Assembly (NCBI RefSeq): GCF_010907035.1
Contig: NZ_QUMK01000070.1
Location: forward strand, 1 to 32,424
DNA: 32,424 bases
Direction of reading: 5' to 3'
DNA from: Rhodopseudomonas sp. BR0M22
GTDB lineage: Bacteria; Pseudomonadota; Alphaproteobacteria; Rhizobiales; Xanthobacteraceae
In this document: piece after piece, positions 26,411 through 32,424 of the stretch
Layout: each line of letters starts with the position of its first letter
How positions within the stretch are numbered: position 1 is the first letter of the stretch
Position numbers and translations under genes: made by a program
The notes under the pieces: model-generated
What the model saw: the letters and a program-made list of their open reading frames with translations, nothing else
The model's database searches: none
What the model was told of the DNA's origin: nothing

Positions 26411-29263
26411 TCACTCCAATGCTTGTTTGATCGCATCGCCGAGCATCTTCAGCCCGGCGGCGAGATCGCCCTTGAGGTGAATCCGCAAGGCGCGGCGGCC
26501 GCGTTCGGTGAGGACGTCGAAATCGCCGCGTGCCTGCGCCGCTTTGATGATGCCGAAGCTGGCGCTCTGGCCGGGCACCGGCAGATCGGACGCATCGTCG
26601 GCGGTGATCTGCAGGAACACGCCGCTGTCCGGGCCGCCCTTGTAGGCCTGACCGGTCGAGTGAAGGAAACGCGGGCCGAACTCGGCGCAGGTCGCGACCC
26701 GGAGCCGATCGCGGATCTGCAGCCGCATCGCCTGCAGCGCCTCGATGTGGGCGGCGTTGCGTTCGATGTAGGCCAGCAGGGCGACGTAATCGCCGCCGTG
26801 AACGCGCGACAAATGTGCTTTCAGCCACGAGCCGAGCGTGCTGTCGGCGCCTGCCTTGCGCAGCGCAGTGGCGTTGGCGGCGTCGGTGTAGAGATCGACC
26901 TCGGCGGTCGACAGCGCGGCAGTCTCTTCCGGCAGCGCGCCCGACTTCTCGAACGCCGCCGTCAGTTCGCGGGTCTTGATCTTGGCGCTTTCGACATCGG
27001 GCTGATCGAACGGGTTGATGCCGAGCACCGCACCGGCGACGGCGGTCGCGAGTTCGAAGCGGAAGAACTCCTGGCCGATCGCCTCCGGCGATTGCAGCAC
27101 GATCCGAACCACCGGATGGCCGGTGGCTTCCAGCGCCGCGAGTTTCGACTCGTGCGCTGCATCGGTTTCGGGCTCGGTGCGCAGATCGATGAACAGCCGG
27201 TCGTTGCCGTAGGCGGACGGATCGGCCAGCGGCTCGCCGTCGATCGGAATCAGGCCCTTGCCTTCCTTGCCGGTCGACTCGGCGATCAGTTGTTCGGCCC
27301 AGGCGCCGAAATCGGCGATCGCCTTCGACGACGTGATCGTCACCTTGTCGCGGCCCGCGAGTCCGGCGCAGCCCATGACCAAGCCTAACTGCACACCGGG
27401 GTTCTGCTGCGGCGGCACATTGGGACCGCAGGAGCGGACCATGCTCAGCGTCGCCTTCACCAGCGCGGCAAGATCGAGCCCGGCCGCCGCGGCCGGCACC
27501 AGGCCGAACGGCGACAGCACCGAGTAGCGCCCGCCGATCGTCGGATCGCCGTAGAAGATCTTGGCGAACTTCTGCTCGGTCGCGACCTTGTCCATCGACG
27601 AGCCGGGGTCGGTGACCGCGACGAAGTGCCGGCCGGCGTGATCGGCACCGACCGCTTCGCCGACGCGCGCGTAGAAATACGCCTTCATCACATTCGGCTC
27701 GGTGGTGCCGCCGGACTTCGACGATACGATGAACAGCGTCGAGGCCAGCTTGACGCTGGCTTCGAGGGACCGTACCTGCGCCGGATCGGTGGAGTCGAGG
27801 ACGTGCAGCCTGGGGAAGCCGTCCTGCTTCGCGAAGGTCTCGGCGATGACTTCGGGGCCGAGGCTGGAGCCGCCCATACCGAGCACCACCGCATCGGTGA
27901 ACCCCTGGCTCTTCACCCACTTGGCGAAATCCTGATAGTCCGCGAGTTTGGCCTTGGCGGCCGACGCAGCACTCAGCCAGCCCAGCCATTTGTCTTCATC
28001 GCGGCCGGTCCAAACCGTCTTGTCGCGTCCCCAGAGCTTGCGGATCTTCCCGGCGCTACGCCACGCCTCGGCGGACTCCTTGACCTTGCCGGCGAGATCG
28101 CCGGGCAGCGCCAACGTCTGCTTGCCCACCGCACCGCCGAGCACTGTCTCGCGCTTGAAGGCGACGGCCCCGAGCAGCTTGTCGAAGGCGTCGGCGAACA
28201 ACTGCACGCCCTCGGTAACGAGTTTGTCGGTGATCGCATCGAGCGAAATGCCGGAGCCGTCGAGGCCCTTCAGCACGGCCTGCGCCTCGTCGATGTCCTT
28301 TTCCAGACTGTCGCGTGGCTTGCCATGGTCGCGGAACGCGTCGAGCGTCGCGGGCGGCACGGTGTTGACGGTGTCGGGGCCGATCAGCTCCTCGATGTAC
28401 AGCACGTCGCTGTAAGCCTTGTTCTTGGTGCCGGTCGAAGCCCACAGCAGGCGCTGCGGCTTGGCCCCGCAGGCTTCCAGCTTGGCCCAACGGTCGCCGC
28501 TGAACAGCCGCTTGTAGTCCTGATAAGCGAGCTTGGCGTTGGCGATCGCAACCTTGCCCTTCAGCTCTTCTAGCCGCGCCTTCTCGTCCGGATCGCTGGC
28601 GTTGGCGATCTTGTCGTCGAGCGCCGCGTCGACCGCGGTGTCGATCCGGCTGATGAAGAAGCTGGCCACGCTGGCGACGTGCGCCGGATCGCCACCGGAC
28701 GCGATCAGCGCCTCGAGGCCGGACAGGTAGGCCTCGGCGACCTGATTGTAGACTTTCTGCGAGAACAGCAGCGTGACGTTGACGCTGATCCCCTTGGAGA
28801 TGAGCTGCTTGATCGCCGGCAATCCCTCGCGGGTCGCCGGCACCTTGATCATCAGGTTTTCGCGGCTGACCGCGCTCCACAGCCGCTCGGCTTCCGCCAG
28901 CGTGCCCTTGGTGTCGAGCGCCAGATAGGGAGACACTTCGAGACTGACGAAGCCGTCGCGGCGCTTCAGCTTGTCGTAAACCGGGCGCAGCACGTCGGCG
29001 GCGTGCTGAATGTCTTCGACCGCGACCGTTTCGTACAGTTCTCCGACCGAACGGTCGCCTTGTTTCAACGCCTCGGCGATCGCGCCATCGTATTCGTTAC
29101 TGGAGCCGATCGCTTTTTCGAAGATCGAAGGGTTGGACGTGACCCCCTTCACCCCGTCGGTCTCGATCAGGTTCTTCAGATCTCCCTTGGCGATAAAGCC
29201 GCGGGCCAGGAAGTCGAGCCAGATTGACTGGCCGTTTTTTTCGAGCGCTTTGACGGGATTCAT
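26411..29263 (-). CDS. tal-pgi: Bifunctional transaldolase / glucose-6-phosphate isomerase fusion
   Basis: A 950-residue fusion. Residues about 1-370 are transaldolase, with VTSNPSIFEKAI (41-52), ENLMIKVPAT (Schiff-base K140), ISVNVTLLFS, and RLLWASTGTKN. Transaldolase exchanges a dihydroxyacetone unit between sedoheptulose 7-phosphate and glyceraldehyde 3-phosphate. Residues about 385-950 are phosphoglucose isomerase, interconverting glucose 6-phosphate and fructose 6-phosphate, with MGGSSLGPEVIAETF, VSSKSGGTTEPN (513-524), GGRYSVLSPFGLVPAAAAG, and ITSSKAIADFGAWAEQLIAESTGK. Fusions of this kind are known in several alphaproteobacteria and other bacteria. Both halves look complete. The start ATG 29263 (MNPVKALEKNGQ) has AAGG about 6 bases upstream; an ATG 35 codons further upstream has no conserved coding behind it. 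It leads the block that continues with gnd, zwf, pgl and gntK. Confidence 0.95.
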   Translation of the reverse strand: MNPVKALEKNGQSIWLDFLARGFIAKGDLKNLIETDGVKGVTSNPSIFEKAIGSSNEYDGAIAEALKQGDRSVGELYETVAVEDIQHAADVLRPVYDKLKRRDGFVSLEVSPYLALDTKGTLAEAERLWSAVSRENLMIKVPATREGLPAIKQLISKGISVNVTLLFSQKVYNQVAEAYLSGLEALIASGGDPAHVASVASFFISRIDTAVDAALDDKIANASDPDEKARLEELKGKVAIANAKLAYQDYKRLFSGDRWAKLEACGAKPQRLLWASTGTKNKAYSDVLYIEELIGPDTVNTVPPATLDAFRDHGKPRDSLEKDIDEAQAVLKGLDGSGISLDAITDKLVTEGVQLFADAFDKLLGAVAFKRETVLGGAVGKQTLALPGDLAGKVKESAEAWRSAGKIRKLWGRDKTVWTGRDEDKWLGWLSAASAAKAKLADYQDFAKWVKSQGFTDAVVLGMGGSSLGPEVIAETFAKQDGFPRLHVLDSTDPAQVRSLEASVKLASTLFIVSSKSGGTTEPNVMKAYFYARVGEAVGADHAGRHFVAVTDPGSSMDKVATEQKFAKIFYGDPTIGGRYSVLSPFGLVPAAAAGLDLAALVKATLSMVRSCGPNVPPQQNPGVQLGLVMGCAGLAGRDKVTITSSKAIADFGAWAEQLIAESTGKEGKGLIPIDGEPLADPSAYGNDRLFIDLRTEPETDAAHESKLAALEATGHPVVRIVLQSPEAIGQEFFRFELATAVAGAVLGINPFDQPDVESAKIKTRELTAAFEKSGALPEETAALSTAEVDLYTDAANATALRKAGADSTLGSWLKAHLSRVHGGDYVALLAYIERNAAHIEALQAMRLQIRDRLRVATCAEFGPRFLHSTGQAYKGGPDSGVFLQITADDASDLPVPGQSASFGIIKAAQARGDFDVLTERGRRALRIHLKGDLAAGLKMLGDAIKQALE

Positions 29264-29306
29264 GGTGCCTTGTCTGCTTGTTCGGTGCGATGACGGCCTC
29301 GAACGC

Positions 29307-29335
29307 ATTTCCGTCCGCGGATTGAGGCTTGTCAA
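29307..29335 (-). promoter_or_regulatory. Candidate tal-pgi promoter (TTGACA -35)
   Basis: On the minus strand a perfect -35 hexamer TTGACA (29335-29330) lies 66 bases before the tal-pgi ATG. The -10 at a 17-base spacing (GGAAAT, 29312-29307) is a poor match to TATAAT, so the call rests mainly on the -35 and the location. Confidence 0.35.
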
Positions 29336-29395
29336 CTCGTCCTGACCGACGCCTTGCACGCCGGCCAATTACCGCCCAATGCGAAGATGACGTTT

Positions 29396-29412
29396 GAACC
29401 GGAAAACGGTTC
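29396..29412. promoter_or_regulatory. Inverted repeat GAACCG-GAAAA-CGGTTC upstream of tal-pgi
   Basis: A perfect 6-bp inverted repeat with a 5-base spacer, about 133 bases upstream of tal-pgi and 60 bases upstream of its candidate -35. The half-sites are the same as those in the glgE/malQ promoter gap (17578-17591), but the spacing differs (5 rather than 2). It could be a regulator site or a small RNA hairpin. Confidence 0.3.
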
Positions 29413-29713
29413 CCTCGTTGCAGACTATCGCAGGGTTGTGATGCCGGCATGTCATGGGGCAGAGGCGTCTCATCAAAAAGTGTCCCGCTGCGTCGCTGCC
29501 GAGCGCGCGCTGCAGCCGGCGATGGCCGTTCGCTCCGGCTCCTGGAGGGGTATCAGAGGGCGCTGCCGCCAGCGATGAAGCTGCGGTCGCGGCTGGTCAT
29601 CCCAACGCCGCCTTCAATCATTCGTGACAGTGTTCGAAGGTTTTCGCTGCGAGACTGTCGCGATGGTTCGCTCGCGGCGTTTGCCGCGTCAGGTGGCTTG
29701 AGACGGAGCGCGC

Positions 29714-30418
29714 TCAGCCGCGCAGGTCAGCTTGCTCGACATCAGGCTTGTTTAGATCAGCCTTCGCCAAATCCCACAGCAGCGCGTAAGTCCCCGCGGC
29801 GATCAGCTCGGCGCCGGCGGCGGCAATCGCAGATTCGAACCGGCCGGCAAGGGCCGCTTTCACAGCCTCGGCGCCAGTGCCGTCGATCAGCACGAACCAG
29901 TCGGATGCGCCCGGGCTGGTGATACCGGGCGGATCGGTCAGTGGCTTCGACAGTGTGGGATCGTTCTCCAGCAGGTGCATCGAGACGATGCCGTCGAGCG
30001 ACAGCGGATCGAGCCCGGCCGACAGTCCGGCACGCAGGGTGTCCTCATGCCCGGCGGCAGGACGGATGCGGATCAGGCCGAGCACCGCGCCGCGGCCCTG
30101 GCCACGGCTCAGCGTGATCCGCGCCACGCCGCGGATCATGTTCTTGAACTTGGCGATGTTGCGCTTCGACCATTCGGTCTGATTGGCGAGCGCCGTTCGG
30201 TAGGCATCGCTGCTCAGCACCTCGAATCGCTCGGTCGAATACAGTCCGAGATACTTCGGATTTGCGTCGAGCGCGACATAGCGGCGGGCCTCGACGAAGC
30301 CATCGATCGCGACTCGCTCGGCGATGTGTTCGCGGTCGTACCAGCGATTGAAATCGGCCTCGTCCTCGTGTGCGATGTCCATCGAGGTCAGCAGCATTCC
30401 TTGTCCGGCGATCGGCAT
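29714..30418 (-). CDS. DUF4286-like protein (predicted dimeric alpha/beta-barrel fold)
   Basis: A 234-residue soluble protein. It opens with GMLLTSMDIAHEDEADFNRWYDREHIAERVAIDGFVEARRYVAL, the 'F-N-x-W-Y-D-x-E-H' plus 'G-F-x-x-A-R-R-Y' pattern seen in DUF4286 and related ferredoxin-like (EthD/ABM-type) proteins. A second, weaker repeat of similar fold appears from about residue 110 (AVLGLIRIRPAAGHEDTLR... to the C-terminus). No catalytic residues can be assigned; members of this fold often handle small aromatic or aliphatic compounds. The ATG at 30418 has AAGGA about 8 bases upstream and is 19 bases after the HxlR stop, so the two genes are probably one transcript, possibly induced by the same effector. 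Function unknown. Confidence 0.78.
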   Translation of the reverse strand: MPIAGQGMLLTSMDIAHEDEADFNRWYDREHIAERVAIDGFVEARRYVALDANPKYLGLYSTERFEVLSSDAYRTALANQTEWSKRNIAKFKNMIRGVARITLSRGQGRGAVLGLIRIRPAAGHEDTLRAGLSAGLDPLSLDGIVSMHLLENDPTLSKPLTDPPGITSPGASDWFVLIDGTGAEAVKAALAGRFESAIAAAGAELIAAGTYALLWDLAKADLNKPDVEQADLRG

Positions 30419-30437
30419 CGCAAATTCCTTCGAGTTG

Positions 30438-30920
30438 CTATTGGGCGAGCCTGCGCCGTTTGCCTGGCTTGACGGCGTCGCGCGGCTTCAACGTTGTCTG
30501 GTGGAGCGCAAGCAGGCGGCCGTCCTCGGCGTGAAGCTCGAGCTTCTTCACCGGCCGGCCGTGCTCGACGTCGACGAGGACGGTGGCGATGTCGTCGGGA
30601 TGGGCGTCGAACTCTTCGCTCCACTGCCTGAGCGCGACCAGCACCGGAAACACGCCACGGCCTTTCGGGGTGAGCACATATTCGTGATACGCGCTGCCGT
30701 CCGATGCCGGCGCCAGCTCCAGGATGCCGTGCTCGACCAGCGCGCGCAGCCGCACCGACAGGATGTTCTTGGCGAGGCCGAGTCGCGCCTGGAATTCGTT
30801 GAAACGCCGCACGCCGAACAGCGCCTCGCGAATGATCAGCAGCGACCACCAGTCGCCGATCGCGTCCAGTGCGCGCGCCACCGGGCAGGCGTCGTTCTCG
30901 AAGCTGGTTCGCTTCACCAT
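30438..30920 (-). CDS. HxlR-family winged-helix transcriptional regulator
   Basis: A 160-residue DNA-binding protein. The HxlR domain covers about 5-105, with ACPVARALDAIGDWWSLLIIREALFGVRRFNEFQARLGLAKNILSVRLRALVEHGILE, then the wing and YVLTPKGRGVFPVLVALRQW. C12 at the start of the domain is the conserved cysteine that in some members (for example HypR and YodB) senses electrophiles or oxidants. The C-terminal extension (about 105-160) is basic and probably family-specific. It acts as a dimer at palindromic operators, and one lies directly in the intergenic gap shared with the divergent SDR gene (30950-31005). It probably autoregulates itself, the DUF4286-like gene behind it and the SDR gene. 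Start ATG 30920. Confidence 0.93.
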   Translation of the reverse strand: MVKRTSFENDACPVARALDAIGDWWSLLIIREALFGVRRFNEFQARLGLAKNILSVRLRALVEHGILELAPASDGSAYHEYVLTPKGRGVFPVLVALRQWSEEFDAHPDDIATVLVDVEHGRPVKKLELHAEDGRLLALHQTTLKPRDAVKPGKRRRLAQ

Positions 30921-30949
30921 GATGAGGGCGTCCCGATCACGCTGTTGTG

Positions 30950-31005
30950 TGGTTGCATTATAAAACTAACCGGCATAGATGCCAATCAGTTTAAAAATGC
31001 AACCA
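30950..31005. promoter_or_regulatory. Large palindromic operator between HxlR gene and SDR gene
   Basis: Two 27-base arms (30950-30976 and 30979-31005) flank a 2-base centre; 22 of 27 positions are complementary. The outer core is TGGTTGCAT ... ATGCAACCA with AT-rich inner parts (ATTATAAAACT / AGTTTAAAAAT). It fills the middle of the 97-bp divergent gap, starting 29 bases from the HxlR ATG and ending 12 bases before the SDR ATG. The most economical reading is the binding site of the adjacent HxlR dimer or two dimers, controlling both promoters. Confidence 0.75.
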
Positions 31006-31017
31006 GATGAGGCGGGC

Positions 31018-31791
31018 ATGAGACTGAGCGGCAAGACGGCCTTGATCACCGGCGGCAACAGCGGCATCGGTCTTGCGACCGCCAAGCTGTTTGTGACCGA
31101 AGGTGCACGCGTGACGATCACCGGCCGTGATCGGGCGAGGCTGGATGCGGCTGCGCGCGAGCTCGGCGCGCAGGCGCTCGCGGTCGAGGCCGATGTCACC
31201 GACATCGCCGCGATCGAGAACGCGGCCGCCCGCGCGGCGGAGCGGTTCGGTAAGCTCGACATCGTGTTCGCGAATGCCGGCATCCCAGGCTCGACGCCGC
31301 TCGGCGGCACCTCGCTTTCGGCGTTCGAGCAGGTGATCCGCACCAATCTGACAGCGGTGTTCTTCACCGTACAGGCGGCGCTGCCGTACTTGAACGACGG
31401 CGCCTCGATCATTCTCAGCGGGTCGGTGATCTCGGTGCTCGGCAATCCGGGCTTTGCGGCCTACGCGGCGAGCAAGGCCGGGCTGCGCGGAATGGCGCGG
31501 GTGATGGCTTCCGAACTGTCGCCGCGCAACATCCGCGTCAATGTGGTGGCGCCGGGCGGCGCGCGGACACCGATCTGGAAGGACGCCGCGCCGACCGATC
31601 AGGCGATGGCGGTGCTCGAACAACGGATCGCGGCGGCGACGCCGCTCGGCCGGATCGCAGAGCCGGACCACATCGCCAAGACCGTGCTGTTTCTCGCCTC
31701 CGACGATGCCGCCCACATCCAGAGCGCCGAGATTTTCGTCGATGGCGGCGCCACCGGATCGCCTGCGGGTGTGCCGGCGTTTCGCGGCTGA
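31018..31791 (+). CDS. SDR family NAD(P)-dependent oxidoreductase
   Basis: A 257-residue classical short-chain dehydrogenase/reductase. It shows the cofactor motif TGGNSGIG (11-18), NAG (86-88), catalytic S136 and YAASK (Y149, K153), and the C-terminal FVDGGATG. TGR at the second strand (residues 35-37) favours NADP(H), by inference. The substrate cannot be deduced. The start ATG 31018 is preferred: GAGG precedes it and the conserved fold begins at once. An in-frame ATG at 30979 is the first base of the right operator arm and would put the operator inside the coding region. It is divergent from the HxlR gene and probably repressed by it; such pairs commonly detoxify reactive carbonyls or quinones. 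It converges on the downstream hydrolase with a 9-base gap. Confidence 0.93.
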   Translation: MRLSGKTALITGGNSGIGLATAKLFVTEGARVTITGRDRARLDAAARELGAQALAVEADVTDIAAIENAAARAAERFGKLDIVFANAGIPGSTPLGGTSLSAFEQVIRTNLTAVFFTVQAALPYLNDGASIILSGSVISVLGNPGFAAYAASKAGLRGMARVMASELSPRNIRVNVVAPGGARTPIWKDAAPTDQAMAVLEQRIAAATPLGRIAEPDHIAKTVLFLASDDAAHIQSAEIFVDGGATGSPAGVPAFRG

Positions 31792-31800
31792 CTGGCAGCC

Positions 31801-32394
31801 TCAGCCGGCAATCTTCGCCGCGACGTCGTTGATCCCGGCGATCACCGCGTCGCGGATGCCGGGGTCGTAGAGCAGGTGGCCGGCAGCGTCGATGGTGCGT
31901 AGCTCGGCATCCGGCCACAATGTCGCGAGCCGGTGCGCAGTCGCCGGCGGGCACAGCAGATCGTAGCGGCCCTGCACGATCACGCCGGGAATGCCGGCGA
32001 GCTTAAAGGCTTCGCCGAGCAACTGATCGGGGCGCATGAAGCAGTCGTTGGCGAAGTAATGCGCCTCGATATAGGGCGTCACCGGGAGCGCGCCTTGACT
32101 GGTCGGATGTGTGCGATCGAGACGGCTGCGCCTGGGCGTCACCATCGACAGCACCCCTTCGGTTTCGACCCAGGCGCGCGCCGCAGGGGCGTGGACTGTG
32201 GGGTCCGGATCGAGAATCCGCCGCCAATAGGCGTCGAGCGGCGCAGCGCGTTCGGACTCCGGCAGCAGGCCGAGAAAATCCTCATGCAGCGCCGGATAGA
32301 ACTGCGGCAGATTGATCAGGAAGGCCGTCTCGAGCTCGGCGCGGGTGCCGAGAAAGGTGGCGCGGAGCACCAGGCCGCTGACGCGCTCCGGATG
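31801..32394 (-). CDS. Proline iminopeptidase-family alpha/beta hydrolase, 5'-partial
   Basis: The C-terminal 198 codons of a serine hydrolase resembling prolyl aminopeptidase (Pip), which removes N-terminal proline. It starts at HPERVSGLVLRATFLGTRAELE, the strand that follows the nucleophile elbow in Pip. It continues with the Pip-type cap (LPQFYPALHEDFLGLLPES... WVETEGVLS, EAHYFANDCFM) and ends with VIVQGRYDLLCPP (catalytic Asp) and DAAGHLLYDPGI (catalytic His). The nucleophilic serine lies beyond the window. The apparent ATG at 32409 is not a real start: bases 32395-32424 resemble sequencing adapter, and codons M-Y-R-G-Q are read from it. The substrate is not certain from this fragment. 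Confidence 0.85.
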   Translation of the reverse strand, partial: HPERVSGLVLRATFLGTRAELETAFLINLPQFYPALHEDFLGLLPESERAAPLDAYWRRILDPDPTVHAPAARAWVETEGVLSMVTPRRSRLDRTHPTSQGALPVTPYIEAHYFANDCFMRPDQLLGEAFKLAGIPGVIVQGRYDLLCPPATAHRLATLWPDAELRTIDAAGHLLYDPGIRDAVIAGINDVAAKIAG

Positions 32395-32424
32395 CTGTCC
32401 CCTATACACATCTTACGCTCCCGA
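32395..32424. other. Probable Nextera transposon-adapter read-through at contig end
   Basis: The final 30 bases match the Nextera read-through sequence, which begins with mosaic end CTGTCTCTTATACACATCT and continues GACGCTGCCGA, at 26 of 30 positions. Mismatches are at the 6th, 8th, 20th and 26th bases. It interrupts an otherwise conserved hydrolase frame exactly where it begins and is at the extreme window edge. It is best read as library artefact, not genome. Confidence 0.85.

Larger units (their letters stand above)
29264..29713. other. Intergenic region, 450 bp: tal-pgi leader, no gene supported
   Basis: Separates the tal-pgi start from the end of the DUF4286-like gene; both are on the minus strand. 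It holds a perfect TTGACA hexamer on the minus strand and a GAACCG/CGGTTC inverted repeat. Short frames here have random-looking, Arg-rich translations and no supported product. Confidence 0.6.

Noticed and set aside
29354..29922. Short plus-strand frames in the tal-pgi leader region
   Set aside because: Random-looking Arg/Ser-rich translations, no clear ribosome-binding site or hydrophobic pattern.

Overview
The window is a GC-rich alphaproteobacterial segment. Gene content, codon use and dispersed palindromes fit the Nitrobacteraceae/Bradyrhizobiaceae, most like Rhodopseudomonas or Bradyrhizobium. Species placement is an inference from gene style, not a database result. The last 30 bases look like Nextera adapter read-through, so the right edge is probably the end of a draft contig.

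Layout. 1-2.2 kb: 3' part of a plus-strand ligD gene (ligase plus polymerase domains; the 5' end is outside the window). 2.2-3.3 kb: a 54-residue DUF3309 membrane peptide on the minus strand, a polyhydroxyalkanoate-system protein on the plus strand, and a palindromic repeat. 3.3-17.5 kb: six minus-strand genes, in transcription order glgE, treS-maltokinase fusion, glgB, then glgX, treZ, treY. A probable intrinsic terminator separates glgB from glgX. 17.7-21.5 kb: divergent malQ and a GH15 glucoamylase/trehalase-like gene on the plus strand. 21.5-29.3 kb: a minus-strand sugar-phosphate block, in transcription order tal-pgi fusion, gnd, zwf, pgl, gntK and a HAD-IIB phosphatase, with palindromic repeats in two of its spacers. 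29.7-32.4 kb: a DUF4286-like gene behind an HxlR regulator, a divergent SDR oxidoreductase sharing a large palindromic operator with it, and a truncated proline-iminopeptidase-type hydrolase.

How the genes work together. TreS interconverts trehalose and maltose; the fused maltokinase makes maltose 1-phosphate; GlgE adds maltosyl units to alpha-1,4-glucan; GlgB branches it. GlgX debranches the glucan, TreY turns the free end into a maltooligosyl-trehalose and TreZ releases trehalose. This gives a closed trehalose-glycogen cycle in one locus. MalQ and the GH15 enzyme recycle maltodextrin or trehalose to glucose. The neighbouring block carries glucose 6-phosphate through Zwf, Pgl and Gnd, links back through transaldolase/phosphoglucose isomerase, and admits gluconate through GntK. 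The locus therefore joins storage polymer, osmoprotectant and NAD(P)H supply. No glgA or glgC lies in the window, so classical ADP-glucose synthesis would have to be encoded elsewhere, if present.

No tRNA, rRNA, CRISPR array, insertion sequence or phage gene was recognised. The system is mostly made of known families. The less routine items are the regulatory palindromes, the split of the glycogen gene block, the possible trehalase identity of the GH15 enzyme, and the adapter artefact.
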